Positions 1 to 6,265 are shown, counted from the first letter of the stretch. The stretch: 11,943 nucleotides of DNA from Zygnema cylindricum (GCA_037447655.1 JBBHKE010000091.1:1-11943); one strand, 5' to 3'. Program-made: numbers and translations. Notes: a model not told the origin generated them from the sequence alone.

Positions 1-127
1 AGGTAGTCAGGGTTTTTGTTTGCCAGGGCGGCAGTTATTTTTGCTAAAACACAAAGGGGTCAAGATTATCCTAGAGGCTTCTTGGAAGCTGTCCACTCTG
101 AGGACTTATGGAGGTCTCAGAGTTTCA
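1..127 (+). mobile_element. LTR-C: 3' end of a related copia LTR
   Basis: This segment aligns with the last part of the solo LTR at 160-1106 and of the copia 5' LTR. Shared landmarks are the motif CTAGAGGCTTC (71-81), the ATGGAGG block (108-114) and a terminal TTTCA ending at 127. It is followed at once by sequence that belongs to the copia 5' LTR (from about 128, matching 6409 onward in the 3' LTR). The simplest reading is a related LTR inserted into that 5' LTR, with its 5' part left of the window. The right-hand target duplicate would be 128-132 (GCTGA), which cannot be tested without the left flank. The hairpin GGCTTC/GAAGCT near 76-90 is shared with LTR-B and may be a U5 stem. Confidence 0.7.
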
Positions 128-159
128 GCTGAGCCATGGCTGTCCTAGCTTAAGCAGAC
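128..159 (+). mobile_element. Fragment of main copia 5' LTR between two inserted LTRs
   Basis: Positions 130-154 match 6409-6433 of the 3' LTR base for base except for four differences, all transitions. In the 3' LTR this stretch runs straight into CAGGCAGGGCTAAAGAG, which in the 5' copy only resumes at 1107. This piece is therefore the part of the 5' LTR stranded between LTR-C and LTR-B. The LTR start proper (TGTTG, as at 6266) must lie left of the window. Confidence 0.75.
155..159. repeat. Left target-site duplicate of LTR-B (CAGAC)
   Basis: It pairs with CAGGC at 1107-1111 with one transition difference. The uninterrupted equivalent site in the 3' LTR is CAGGC at 6434-6438, which confirms that LTR-B inserted into pre-existing LTR sequence. 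Confidence 0.75.
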
Positions 160-310
160 TGTTGAAAAAGAGGTATTTTGTAGTCTCTCTTGTGACCTTA
201 CTGCAGCCCTCATACTTGTCTTAGTCACTGAGGACTTGCAGGCAACCATGGCTGCCTCTAACAGCTAAAGAGACAGGCAGATCACTAATATTCTCTTTGC
301 AAAAACATAG

Positions 311-396
311 TCTGCCCGATGTAGGAATTGATCCAAGGACCTCTAGATGACCGCCGTACGGACTAGCCATGCGCCTTATCCAATAGGTCTTGGAGG
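311..396 (-). other. tRNA-like segment in LTR-B, antisense to the LTR
   Basis: Read on the minus strand it shows a D-arm-like TTGGATAAGGCGC, which resembles plant tRNA-Arg. Next is an anticodon-arm-like stem ATGGC/GTCAT with an oversized loop of about 14 nt, then a degenerate box B GGATCAATTCC. A run of five T on the minus strand (AAAAA at 301-305) lies just downstream, as expected of a Pol III terminator. Acceptor-stem pairing is not convincing, so this is a decayed or tRNA-derived sequence and not a working tRNA gene. It occupies the same place in the LTR as the tRNA-like segments at 1150-1228 and 6477-6555. Confidence 0.5.
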
Positions 397-731
397 AGTG
401 ATACACGTATATGACGCGATATTTATCTAAAGACGTACGGCGCCGGATATTCCCTTTAACCAAATTACGTGATATACCGGTTCGCACGAAATCGGACCGC
501 ACGAAATATCCGAATCGACATGTAACTTCGACGGCCGAAATCAGATGTCCGGATCTGATCGAACGGCTCACAGTGGAGCCGGAATGTCGGAATAGAAGTT
601 ATGCGGTTTGGGACCAGATGTCGGCGGATGACACGTGGCAACATATGGTTGGGCAGCGGATATTACGGAAGGAGCAACTACGGCTCCAGAACTGACACTG
701 GTCACCGGACATGCCATGCCCTATTATGGTC

Positions 732-768
732 GTACAAGAAGTACAGCGGTACCTGTACCTTCTTGTAC
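732..768. repeat. GTAC-armed hairpin in LTR-B U3
   Basis: Left arm GTACAAGAAGTACAG (732-746) and right arm CTGTACCTTCTTGTAC (753-768) are inverted repeats with one bulged base and a 6-nt loop. The main LTR has a hairpin at the equivalent place with different arm sequence. Confidence 0.7.
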
Positions 769-873
769 TTTGTAGTCATTTGATTGGTCTAGTACCTTAG
801 TAATAGGTTTAGAGAGGTAGCTTAGGACTTAGAATATTTTTGGTTTTTCAGCCTCTCTCCCGGAGTGCACCTG

Positions 874-883
874 TATTTATAGA
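874..883 (+). promoter_or_regulatory. TATA-like box of LTR-B
   Basis: TATTTATAGA lies at the position that corresponds to the TATAAA of the main LTR, about 220 nt before the LTR end. It probably marks the U3/R border. Promoter activity is inferred only from sequence and conserved position. Confidence 0.5.
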
Positions 884-1106
884 CCAACTTTGGTCAGCCA
901 TAACTTAATGCTCAGGTGAGCAAATTCAGTGATTCTTTTTGCAGCGGACTCATGGGAGTCCACGCTACATAGGGGTGTAGTCGGTCAGAGTTTTTTGCGT
1001 CCCAGGGTGGGACTTATTCATTGTCAAAGTCAAAAGTGCATATACTATCCCAGAGGCTTCACAGAAGCTAGACATTCTGTGTACCAATGGAGGTCACAGA
1101 ATTACA

Positions 1107-1111
1107 CAGGC
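1107..1111. repeat. Right target-site duplicate of LTR-B (CAGGC)
   Basis: This is the right partner of 155-159. Sequence from here onward follows the 3' LTR from 6434, so these five bases are both the duplicate and the point where the host 5' LTR resumes. Confidence 0.75.
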
Positions 1112-1149
1112 AGGGCTAAAGAGTGACTTATGTCACTTTCACCAAAAGG

Positions 1150-1228
1150 TTGAGTCCGGTAGGACTCGAACCACCGACCGGCAGAGCGCGGCATAGCCGG
1201 TAGCTCTAGCCAGTTTGTCGTAGAAGTC
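1150..1228 (-). other. tRNA-like segment in main 5' LTR, antisense
   Basis: On the minus strand it contains ACTGGCTAGAGC (D-arm-like) and a perfect 6-bp anticodon-arm-like stem ACCGGC/GCCGGT around a 13-nt loop. It also has a perfect Pol III box B match GGTTCGAGTCC (complement at 1162-1172). A minus-strand TTTT follows within a few bases (AAAA at 1144-1147). The extended anticodon loop could be a small intron or an insertion. The T stem is imperfect and no 7-bp acceptor stem is visible, so a mature aminoacylated tRNA is unlikely. A short Pol III transcript antisense to the LTR is conceivable but not shown. Confidence 0.6.
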
Positions 1229-1380
1229 TGTTAGGATACATTAGGTTTGATATATATTTAAACAGTGTTACGACCATGAAATCGATTAACGAAATGACGA
1301 ACGCAAAAACATAAAACCAAGTATTATACAGTGCGAAACATTATCTCGCACGAAAACAAATGAATCAGATATTTTGACGG

Positions 1381-1410
1381 CCGACATTTAATGTCGGATT
1401 TAAATCCGAC
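1381..1410. repeat. Two overlapping perfect palindromes in 5' LTR U3
   Basis: CCGACATTTAATGTCGG (1381-1397, one-base centre) overlaps GTCGGATTTAAATCCGAC (1393-1410, perfect 18-mer). The shared GTCGG can pair either left or right, giving two mutually exclusive cruciforms. The 3' LTR copy near 6709-6738 has lost part of the symmetry. Confidence 0.75.
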
Positions 1411-1577
1411 GGCGTATATCACTGCCGAGATCGCGGAATGGTAACTTTGGCGTTTATGGACGTGGCATGACTTGGCGCCACGCGGAGGGATGACATTTGG
1501 TCGCACGAATTTCGACGAACATAAGAAAAGTTAAAAGTGGGCACGCGTCCACTAAATGGCGATGCTGTACATAGGCC

Positions 1578-1614
1578 GTACAGAAAGTACATCGGCCATA
1601 GTACTTTTCTGTAC
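1578..1614. repeat. GTAC-armed hairpin in main 5' LTR U3
   Basis: GTACAGAAAGTAC (1578-1590) is an inverted repeat of GTACTTTTCTGTAC (1601-1614) with one bulged base. It lies about 105 nt upstream of TATAAA. The same structure with different bases occurs in LTR-B at 732-768, and in weakened form in the 3' LTR near 6906-6942. Confidence 0.7.
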
Positions 1615-1719
1615 CCTACAGTGATCTGATTGGTTCGTACTTCAATAAAAAGGAGTTGTGAGAAGGATTTAGGACTTAGCGAATTTGGTAGATAGGTACC
1701 TTCTCCCTTTGAGAGTTTG

Positions 1720-1725
1720 TATAAA
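1720..1725 (+). promoter_or_regulatory. TATA box of main 5' LTR
   Basis: TATAAA in the context GTTTGTATAAACTTGG is identical in both main LTRs (7039-7044 in the 3' copy) and has a TATA-like counterpart in LTR-B. Transcription would be expected to start roughly 30 nt downstream, making the R-U5 part about 190 nt. The site is inferred from motif and conservation. Confidence 0.6.
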
Positions 1726-1921
1726 CTTGGCAACTTTTGCCGACTCATAACTATCGGTTGGTTGGCCGTTTTCAGTGATTCCTTTTGCTACAGACTTAGG
1801 GGAGTCCAAGATGCACAAGGGTGAAGTCAAATTGTCAGTTTGCCTTCTTGGGTAGGAGTGGTTGTGGCTTGAAGTGGGTTAGTTAAATACTATCTAGAGG
1901 CTTCCTGTATTCTATAGTCCA

Positions 1922-2461
1922 ATGGAGGACACAGAATTGCAGGTTATGGGCCCACCCTCTAGGGTGCCCACCTTCAATGGATTTGGGTTCATCTATTGGG
2001 AAGCCATGATGATGGGAGCTTTGTGTGAAAAACGATACTGGGGTATCGTTAGTGGACAAGTGAAACGTCCACCTTCGGGAACTCCACCAGGATTTGGAGG
2101 AGTAAGGTTTCCTATAACAACGGCTGCCTCAGCGGAGGAGGCAGATGATGGGGATGGCAGTGTGTCCGAAAAGGGGAAAGGGAAGGAGACACCCCTCACT
2201 CCTATTGCCACGGTACCGGGAGCGGCGACCGTGAAGACCCCAGAGAACGATACTCAAATGTGGGAGGATGTAAACATGGCTGCCAAGAACTTCATTCTGA
2301 GGCACCTCACTCAAGCTTTCGCCAATCCTCCTCTTCACATTTACAAGGCCGAGGAGTTGTGGGTGAGTTTGGTGGAGATTTATAGAGCTGGAACTATTCA
2401 AGAGCTCCAGTTGGCTGAGCAAAAGCTAGTGAGATACACTTACAAAGAGGAAAGATGTTAG
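1922..2461 (+). pseudogene. gag: Gag, N-terminal part (capsid-like), frame 2
   Basis: This is an open frame of 179 codons. Residues 16-45 (PTFNGFGFIYW onward, ending in a WGIV-type motif) resemble the start of copia Gag. Residues about 110-178 (beginning WEDVNMAAKNFILRHL and including AEELWVSLVEIY) match the UBN2-type Gag helices. Between them is a Pro/Gly/Thr/Glu-rich linker of roughly 60 residues that most copia Gags lack or have much shorter. The frame runs into TAG at 2459-2461 while the homologous sequence continues one frame back from about 2455, which fits a one-base deletion. Gag would form the cytoplasmic virus-like particle. I prefer ATG 1922 because it is kept in the related LTRs; ATG 1946 is the alternative. 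Confidence 0.75.
1942..1956 (+). other. Primer-binding site for a half initiator tRNA-Met
   Basis: GGTTATGGGCCCACC starts one base after the LTR's terminal CA. It is complementary to the anticodon stem-loop of plant initiator tRNA-Met (5'-GGTGGGCCCATAACC-3' on the tRNA), not to the tRNA 3' end. Most plant copia elements use TGGTATCAGAGC against the 3' end. Drosophila copia is known to prime from a cleaved 5' half of the same tRNA with a PBS beginning GGTTATGGGCCC, so the same mechanism is inferred here. Confidence 0.85.
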
Positions 2462-3360
2462 ATTATTCTAATGATCTTTCTTGTTTGTATATAGAGATGG
2501 AAAGTGTCGGGTGGACAGGTACAATGAAAATGAAAGTTAACACTCTTATCATGAAGTTACCAGATGAGTTCGAGAACATAGTGTATCGAGTACAGGAAAT
2601 GCCTGATAGTTTATGGAAATGGAACACAGTGGTCAGGATCATACTTGTTCAGGAAAACACAATGGAGAATAGGAGAGGAGGAAAGAGCATTCAAGCTTTA
2701 GCAGCGGGAGGGGACCGATGGGGGAAGTACTCAAAGAAACCATACAAAGAGGAAAGAGATCATTCTGGAGGACCGAGGCCCCCAAAGGGTCGTTGTCATT
2801 TTTGCAAAAAGTCGGGACACTTCATCGCAGATAGTGTCAAGCTGTCAAAGCTGAGGCTCAAAGAGAACCGTGGAGGGGGTTCTTTCGGAGGGAACAAAAA
2901 AGCACTTGTGGTTACAAAAGTGACGCGAGAAACCGAGGATGAGTCTTCTGAGGAGGATGGGGAGCTTCTTCTTGACGAGAGTCTGGAGGAGAAGGAGATC
3001 CCTCGGAGACAGAAGTGTGCCCTTGAAGCAATTCATGAAGTTCCACAGGAAGGATGGATCATCGACTCAGGTGCATCCATGCATATGTGTCGTGATAAGG
3101 AACTTTTCACTAAGCTAAGAAAGATCCTTACTGTAGATATAGAGTATGGGGATGGGAGAGTGGTTACAACAAATCTAGTGGGATCAGTGAATCTAAAAGT
3201 CTTAGTGGAGGGTAAAACTTCTATACTTATATTCTCAGATGTACTCTACATTCCTCAGCTGAGTAAAAATCTTGTCTATACATCTGTGTTAGATGACAAA
3301 GAGTTTGATATCTTCACTAGAAAGGGAGTCTTTAAAGCTAAGTATGGGGATGAAGTTTAG
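2455..3360 (+). pseudogene. Gag C-terminal part, nucleocapsid knuckle and protease, frame 1
   Basis: Residues 1-70 continue the Gag helical domain (LIMKLPDEFENIVYRV). A basic stretch with a CX2CX4H knuckle follows (Cys codons at 2794 and 2803, His at 2818). The fourth ligand is Ser (2833-2835) where the family has Cys, so RNA binding is probably impaired. The aspartic protease shows WIIDSGASMHMC with catalytic Asp at 3064-3066 and downstream VLYIPQLSKNL typical of copia proteases. Asp/Glu-rich sequence near 2935-3000 separates the knuckle and protease. The frame stops at TAG 3358-3360 although homology continues in the same frame. Confidence 0.85.
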
Positions 3361-3570
3361 TTCACGGCAGATAAGGGTAGCCAAGGAATGTTAAGGCTTA
3401 ACCTGAGTAATGAAAAGAAGAATGCTTACTATGTTGGTGTTCCTAAGTTGATGATTTGGCATAAGCGGTTGGGACATGTGCATTTTGATAGGTTGAGGGA
3501 AATGAAAAAGCTTGGGGTAGTAAAAGGAATTCAGTTTGGGGATAATGAAATGATGGATGATTGTAGTGGC
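3361..3570 (+). pseudogene. GAG-pre-integrase / integrase zinc-binding domain, frame 1
   Basis: Immediately after TAG 3358 the same frame continues with an open stretch holding IWHKRLGHVHFDRLREM, the HHCC zinc-binding region of copia integrase (His codons in WHKRLGH). The first of the paired cysteines is present in DDCSG (Cys at 3562-3564). The second is disrupted because the family frame moves to frame 0 at about 3570, which fits a single missing base; frame 1 then drifts to a TAG at 3637. Downstream frame 0 reads RLPFPKAATYRGEKV, the normal bridge to the integrase core. Confidence 0.8.
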
Positions 3571-3853
3571 GTGCTCAAGGTAAGGCTCACAGACTTCCCT
3601 TTCCCAAAGCCGCCACATATAGAGGTGAGAAAGTTTTAGATTTGGTCCACACAGATATTTGGGGACCTGCAAAAGTACCTTTGGTTGGAGGAAAGAGGTT
3701 TATGATGACAATAACCGATGACTGGACTAGATACTCTAGAGTCTACTTTCTAAAAACAAAGTCTGAAGCATCAACTTACTTCAAAAATTATAAAGCCTGG
3801 AGTGAGAAGTTGCATGAAACCCCCATTAAGAGGATAAGGAGTGATAATGGGGG
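3571..3853 (+). pseudogene. Integrase catalytic core, first half, frame 0
   Basis: Frame 0 carries the DDE integrase core: VHTDIWGP with the first catalytic Asp at 3654-3656, TITDDWTRYSRVYFL, and RSDNGG with the second Asp at 3843-3845. Their spacing is 63 residues, within the usual copia range. The frame breaks in the G run at 3849-3854, after which frame 2 carries the homologous sequence; this fits loss of one G. The enzyme would insert element cDNA into the host chromosome. Confidence 0.85.
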
Positions 3854-4519
3854 GAATATACCTCTAACCAGTTTGAGGAATATCTGAGAGATGGAGTGCA
3901 GCACCAGAAAACTGTACCATATAACTCGGAACAAAATGGGGTAGCTGAGAGGTTGAATCAAACACTAGGAGATAGTGTATGTGGTATGTTGGCTGACAAG
4001 AAAATAGGAAAGAGATTTAGTTCAGAAGAACAGAACTCTGCCAACTACATTAAGAATAGAGTCCTTACCTTAGCTGTAAAGGGAGTGACACCTTATGAAA
4101 GATGGGCTGGAAGGAAACCAGATATCTCACACCTTAAAGTTTTCGGTAGCCAAGTTTACAGTCTTGACAGAGATAGGAAAAACTGGAAACTAGATGCTAA
4201 GGGAAAACCTGGATACTTTGTGGGATATGATGAGGAAGTTAAGGGATATAGAGTCTATGACTTAGCAAAGAGAGATATCATTCTGGTCAAACACTTAGTT
4301 GTCCTGGATGAAGCTAAGTCATTTGACCCCTTCAAATGTACAAATAAGATAAGAATCAGATTTGGGTCCGAAAGTGAGGAGAACTCGGACGTTCCCAAAT
4401 TCGACATAAGTGAAACTATGATTACATATTTAGGGGAGAAAGAAGAATCAAGAGACTCACCGGAAACCTCACATACCCCTATGGACTTCAAGGAGACAGA
4501 AGACGTGGGATCAGAATAG
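3854..4519 (+). pseudogene. Integrase second half and C-terminal domain, frame 2
   Basis: Frame 2 resumes with the FEEYLRDG region and reaches QNGVAERLNQTL, whose Glu at 3947-3949 is the third catalytic residue, about 35 positions after the second Asp (the D-35-E spacing). TPYERWAGRKPDISHLKVFG and GKPGYFVGYDEEVKGYRVYD follow, the standard copia integrase C-terminal landmarks. Acidic, Ser-rich linker sequence fills 4350-4515. The stop at 4517-4519 is TAG, and the RT reading frame continues in the same frame after it. Confidence 0.85.
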
Positions 4520-5719
4520 GCTTCTATGGACAAGGGAGCCGATGAGACAGTGAGGAGAAATCCAAGACTTCCATCCACTCCAACTTCGGAGTTTGAGGGA
4601 GGGAGAAGGAGCGGTAAAAAGATACAGGAAAAAAAGGCCGCTCATAAGGAAACTAAGCTATCTCACCCAAATGAGCCTCAGTCTTACACGGAGGCAGTGA
4701 ATAGTCCGGAGAAAGAAAGATGGTTTAGAGCCATAAATGATGAGATGGCCTCTATCATGGAAGCAAATACTTGGGAACTAACGGATTGCCCTCTAAACAA
4801 AAAACCTATTGGGTGTAAATGGGTGTTTAAACTAAAATTGAACCTAGATTATACTATTGAGAGATATAAGGCTCGGTTCGTAGCAAAGGGGTTCACCCAA
4901 AAGGAGGGGATTTACTATGAGAAGACCTTTGCTCCAGTTGTTCGATTCCCATTAGTAAGGATTTCTCTCTGTCTGGCAGCAGCGAAAGACATGGAAATAC
5001 ACCAGATAGACATTAAGACTGCTTTTCTTAATGGTGAGTTAGAGGAAGAAATTTTCATGAGGCAACTTGAGGGGCTTGTGGAAGAAGGAGAAGAGAGCAA
5101 AGTCCGCAGGCTCATAAAGTCCTTATATGGACTAAAGCAGGCTCCCCGACACTGGAATAAGAAACTAGATGAGTTTCTCACCGGTCTTGGATATATCCGG
5201 ATCAGCTCTGACCATTCTATCTATATGTATGAAGATGAGAATGGTGTCATTTTTATTGCAATTTATGTGGATGACCTGCTTGTGTTGAGTAAATCTTTGG
5301 AAAAAATTGATAAGTTAAAGAAAGATCTTAGAAGCAGATTTGAAATGAAGGATTTAGGGGAGGAAAGATATATTTTGGGGTTTCAAATGGAGAGAGATAG
5401 GGGGAAGAAGATTATCAGACTTACTCAGAAAGAAGCAATAGGTAATATGCTCGAGAAATTCCAGAAGGAAAAAGCTAACAGTTGTACCACTCCCATGGAC
5501 TTGAAAAAAGTAAGTGATGGGTGTGTAGAAGGAGGAGTGATGATCTTAGATGATCAGATAAGTTCAGAGGAGAGAGAGTTTATGAAGTCTATCCCTTATA
5601 AACAGGTTGTAGGAAGTTTAATCTATTTAATGAATTGTACCAGGCCGGACATAGCGGCAGCAGTTGGAGTACTCAGTAGGAGTCTTAATGATCCTAGGAG
5701 GCAACCAAAAGAGTCATGA
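4520..5719 (+). pseudogene. Reverse transcriptase (RVT_2), frame 2
   Basis: From the Met at 4526 there are 397 open codons. RT landmarks are KPIGCKWVFKLK, YKARFVAKGFTQKEGIYY, FAPVVR, QIDIKTAFLNGELEEEIFM (catalytic Asp at 5009-5011), SLYGLKQAPRHW, and YVDD at 5264-5275 with the two metal-binding Asp. SLIYLMNCTRPDIA follows at the RT/RNase H connection. The RT core is therefore intact. The frame ends at TGA 5717-5719, just after a spot where several residues of the family motif are missing, so a deletion of about a dozen bases (not a multiple of three) near 5705 is likely. Confidence 0.92.
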
Positions 5720-6252
5720 GATATATGGTAGGAACCAGAGAGTTATGGTTGTATTTGGGAGGGGAGCACACTGACATCACTACTTGGAGTGATGCTAGTT
5801 AGGGGGATGCACCTATGAGAAGATACACTTTAGGGTATGTGTTGTATGTTGGGGAATGTGTTTGTTGTAAGGGGAGTAAGCAACAAAAGGTGGTTGCTCA
5901 GTCTACTATAGAGGCTGAGTACATGGCCTCTTGTTTTGCTGTGAAAGAATTGATGTGGGTCAAGTCCTTGGTGCAAGAATAGGGGTATATGAAGGAGGGA
6001 GTGCATGAAGTGTTTTGTGATAATCAAGCTGCCATTGCAATTTCAGCTAATCCAAAACATCATTTTAAGGCTAAACATATGGACATAAGATTAAGTTTAG
6101 TAAGAGAAAAAATTGAGGATAAAATCGTGAATCTTGTATATAGATCTGATGAGGAAATGTTAGCTGATATGATGACAAAACTGGTGCCTTCTCCCGAGTT
6201 AAAACATTGCAGAGAAAAGTGTGGATTAAAACTGAAGTTAAAATTAGACTAG
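5710..6252 (+). pseudogene. RNase H domain, frame 1, two in-frame TAG
   Basis: Frame 1 carries the copia RNase H. It contains VMRYMVGTRELWLYLGG, TTWSDAS (Asp at 5791-5793), QSTIEAEYMA (Glu at 5911-5913), VFCDNQAAI (Asp at 6019-6021) and KAKHMDIRL (Asp at 6082-6084), so all catalytic acids remain. Two in-frame TAG codons (5800-5802 and 5980-5982) split it. The C-terminus DMMTKLVPSPELKH is the usual copia polyprotein end, and the final TAG is at 6250-6252. Confidence 0.88.
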
Positions 6253-6265
6253 AAAAAAAGGGGAG
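6251..6265 (+). other. Polypurine tract
   Basis: AGAAAAAAAGGGGAG is all purine and abuts TGTTG, the start of the 3' LTR. It overlaps the terminal stop codon of pol. This would prime plus-strand DNA synthesis. Confidence 0.88.

Larger units (their letters stand above)
160..1106 (+). mobile_element. LTR-B: complete solo LTR of a diverged copia relative
   Basis: It begins TGTTGAAAAAG and ends GAATTACA, so it has TG...CA termini like the main LTR (TGTTG...TTGCA). It is collinear with the main LTR although clearly diverged. In order it holds the TCACTGAGG block (226-234), a minus-strand tRNA-like segment (about 311-396), a GTAC-armed hairpin (732-768), the TTAGGACTTAG block near 821-831, a TATA-like motif (874-883), the CAGAGGCTTC block (1051-1060) and an ATG 20 nt before the end (1087-1089). 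No internal region follows, and flanking 5-mers CAGAC (155-159) and CAGGC (1107-1111) match at four of five positions. This is the signature of a solo LTR left by recombination between the two LTRs of an inserted element. Confidence 0.85.
1107..1941 (+). mobile_element. Main copia 5' LTR, main part
   Basis: It matches 6434-7261 across its whole length at roughly 93% identity by eye, with small indels such as ten bases near 1630-1640 missing from the 3' copy. It ends at TTGCA directly before the primer-binding site. Contents in order: a minus-strand tRNA-like segment (1150-1228), overlapping palindromes (1381-1410), a GTAC hairpin (1578-1614), TATAAA (1720-1725), the CTAGAGGCTTC block (1894-1904) and the ATG at 1922. 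Together with 128-159 and a part left of the window it forms the 5' LTR, split by LTR-B and LTR-C. Several differences from the 3' LTR are C/T or G/A transitions. Confidence 0.9.
1922..6252 (+). pseudogene. Copia gag-pol polyprotein, decayed
   Basis: Gag, protease, integrase, reverse transcriptase and RNase H follow in the Ty1/copia order (integrase before RT) across 4.3 kb, about the usual length for one copia polyprotein frame. The frame is broken by likely single-base deletions near 2455, 3570 and 3849-3854 and by a deletion near 5705. In-frame TAG codons occur at 3358, 4517, 5800 and 5980. The final stop is TAG at 6250-6252, just before the polypurine tract. The first ATG, at 1922, lies inside the 5' LTR; the next in-frame ATG, at 1946, lies inside the primer site. 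The element cannot make a full polyprotein and could move only with help in trans. Confidence 0.92.

Noticed and set aside
221-571. Open frames on both strands inside LTR-B (for example 221-571 minus, 411-695 plus)
   Set aside because: They overlie LTR and tRNA-like sequence, have no protein motifs and are not kept in the main LTR.
1150-1228. A functional tRNA gene
   Set aside because: Box B is perfect, but I cannot form an acceptor stem, the T stem is imperfect and the anticodon loop is nearly twice normal length. Reported as tRNA-like only.
1644-1649. AATAAA polyadenylation signal in the 5' LTR
   Set aside because: It lies upstream of the TATA box and is AATAGA in the 3' LTR, so it is not a supported signal.
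1419-1748. Minus-strand frames in the main LTRs (1419-1748, 6651-6920)
   Set aside because: Related because the LTRs are related, but reading frames differ and no domain is visible.
2440-2465. Programmed frameshift between gag and pol
   Set aside because: The shift falls within the Gag helical domain, not between Gag and Pol, and no slippery heptamer is evident; similar shifts occur later. Decay is simpler.
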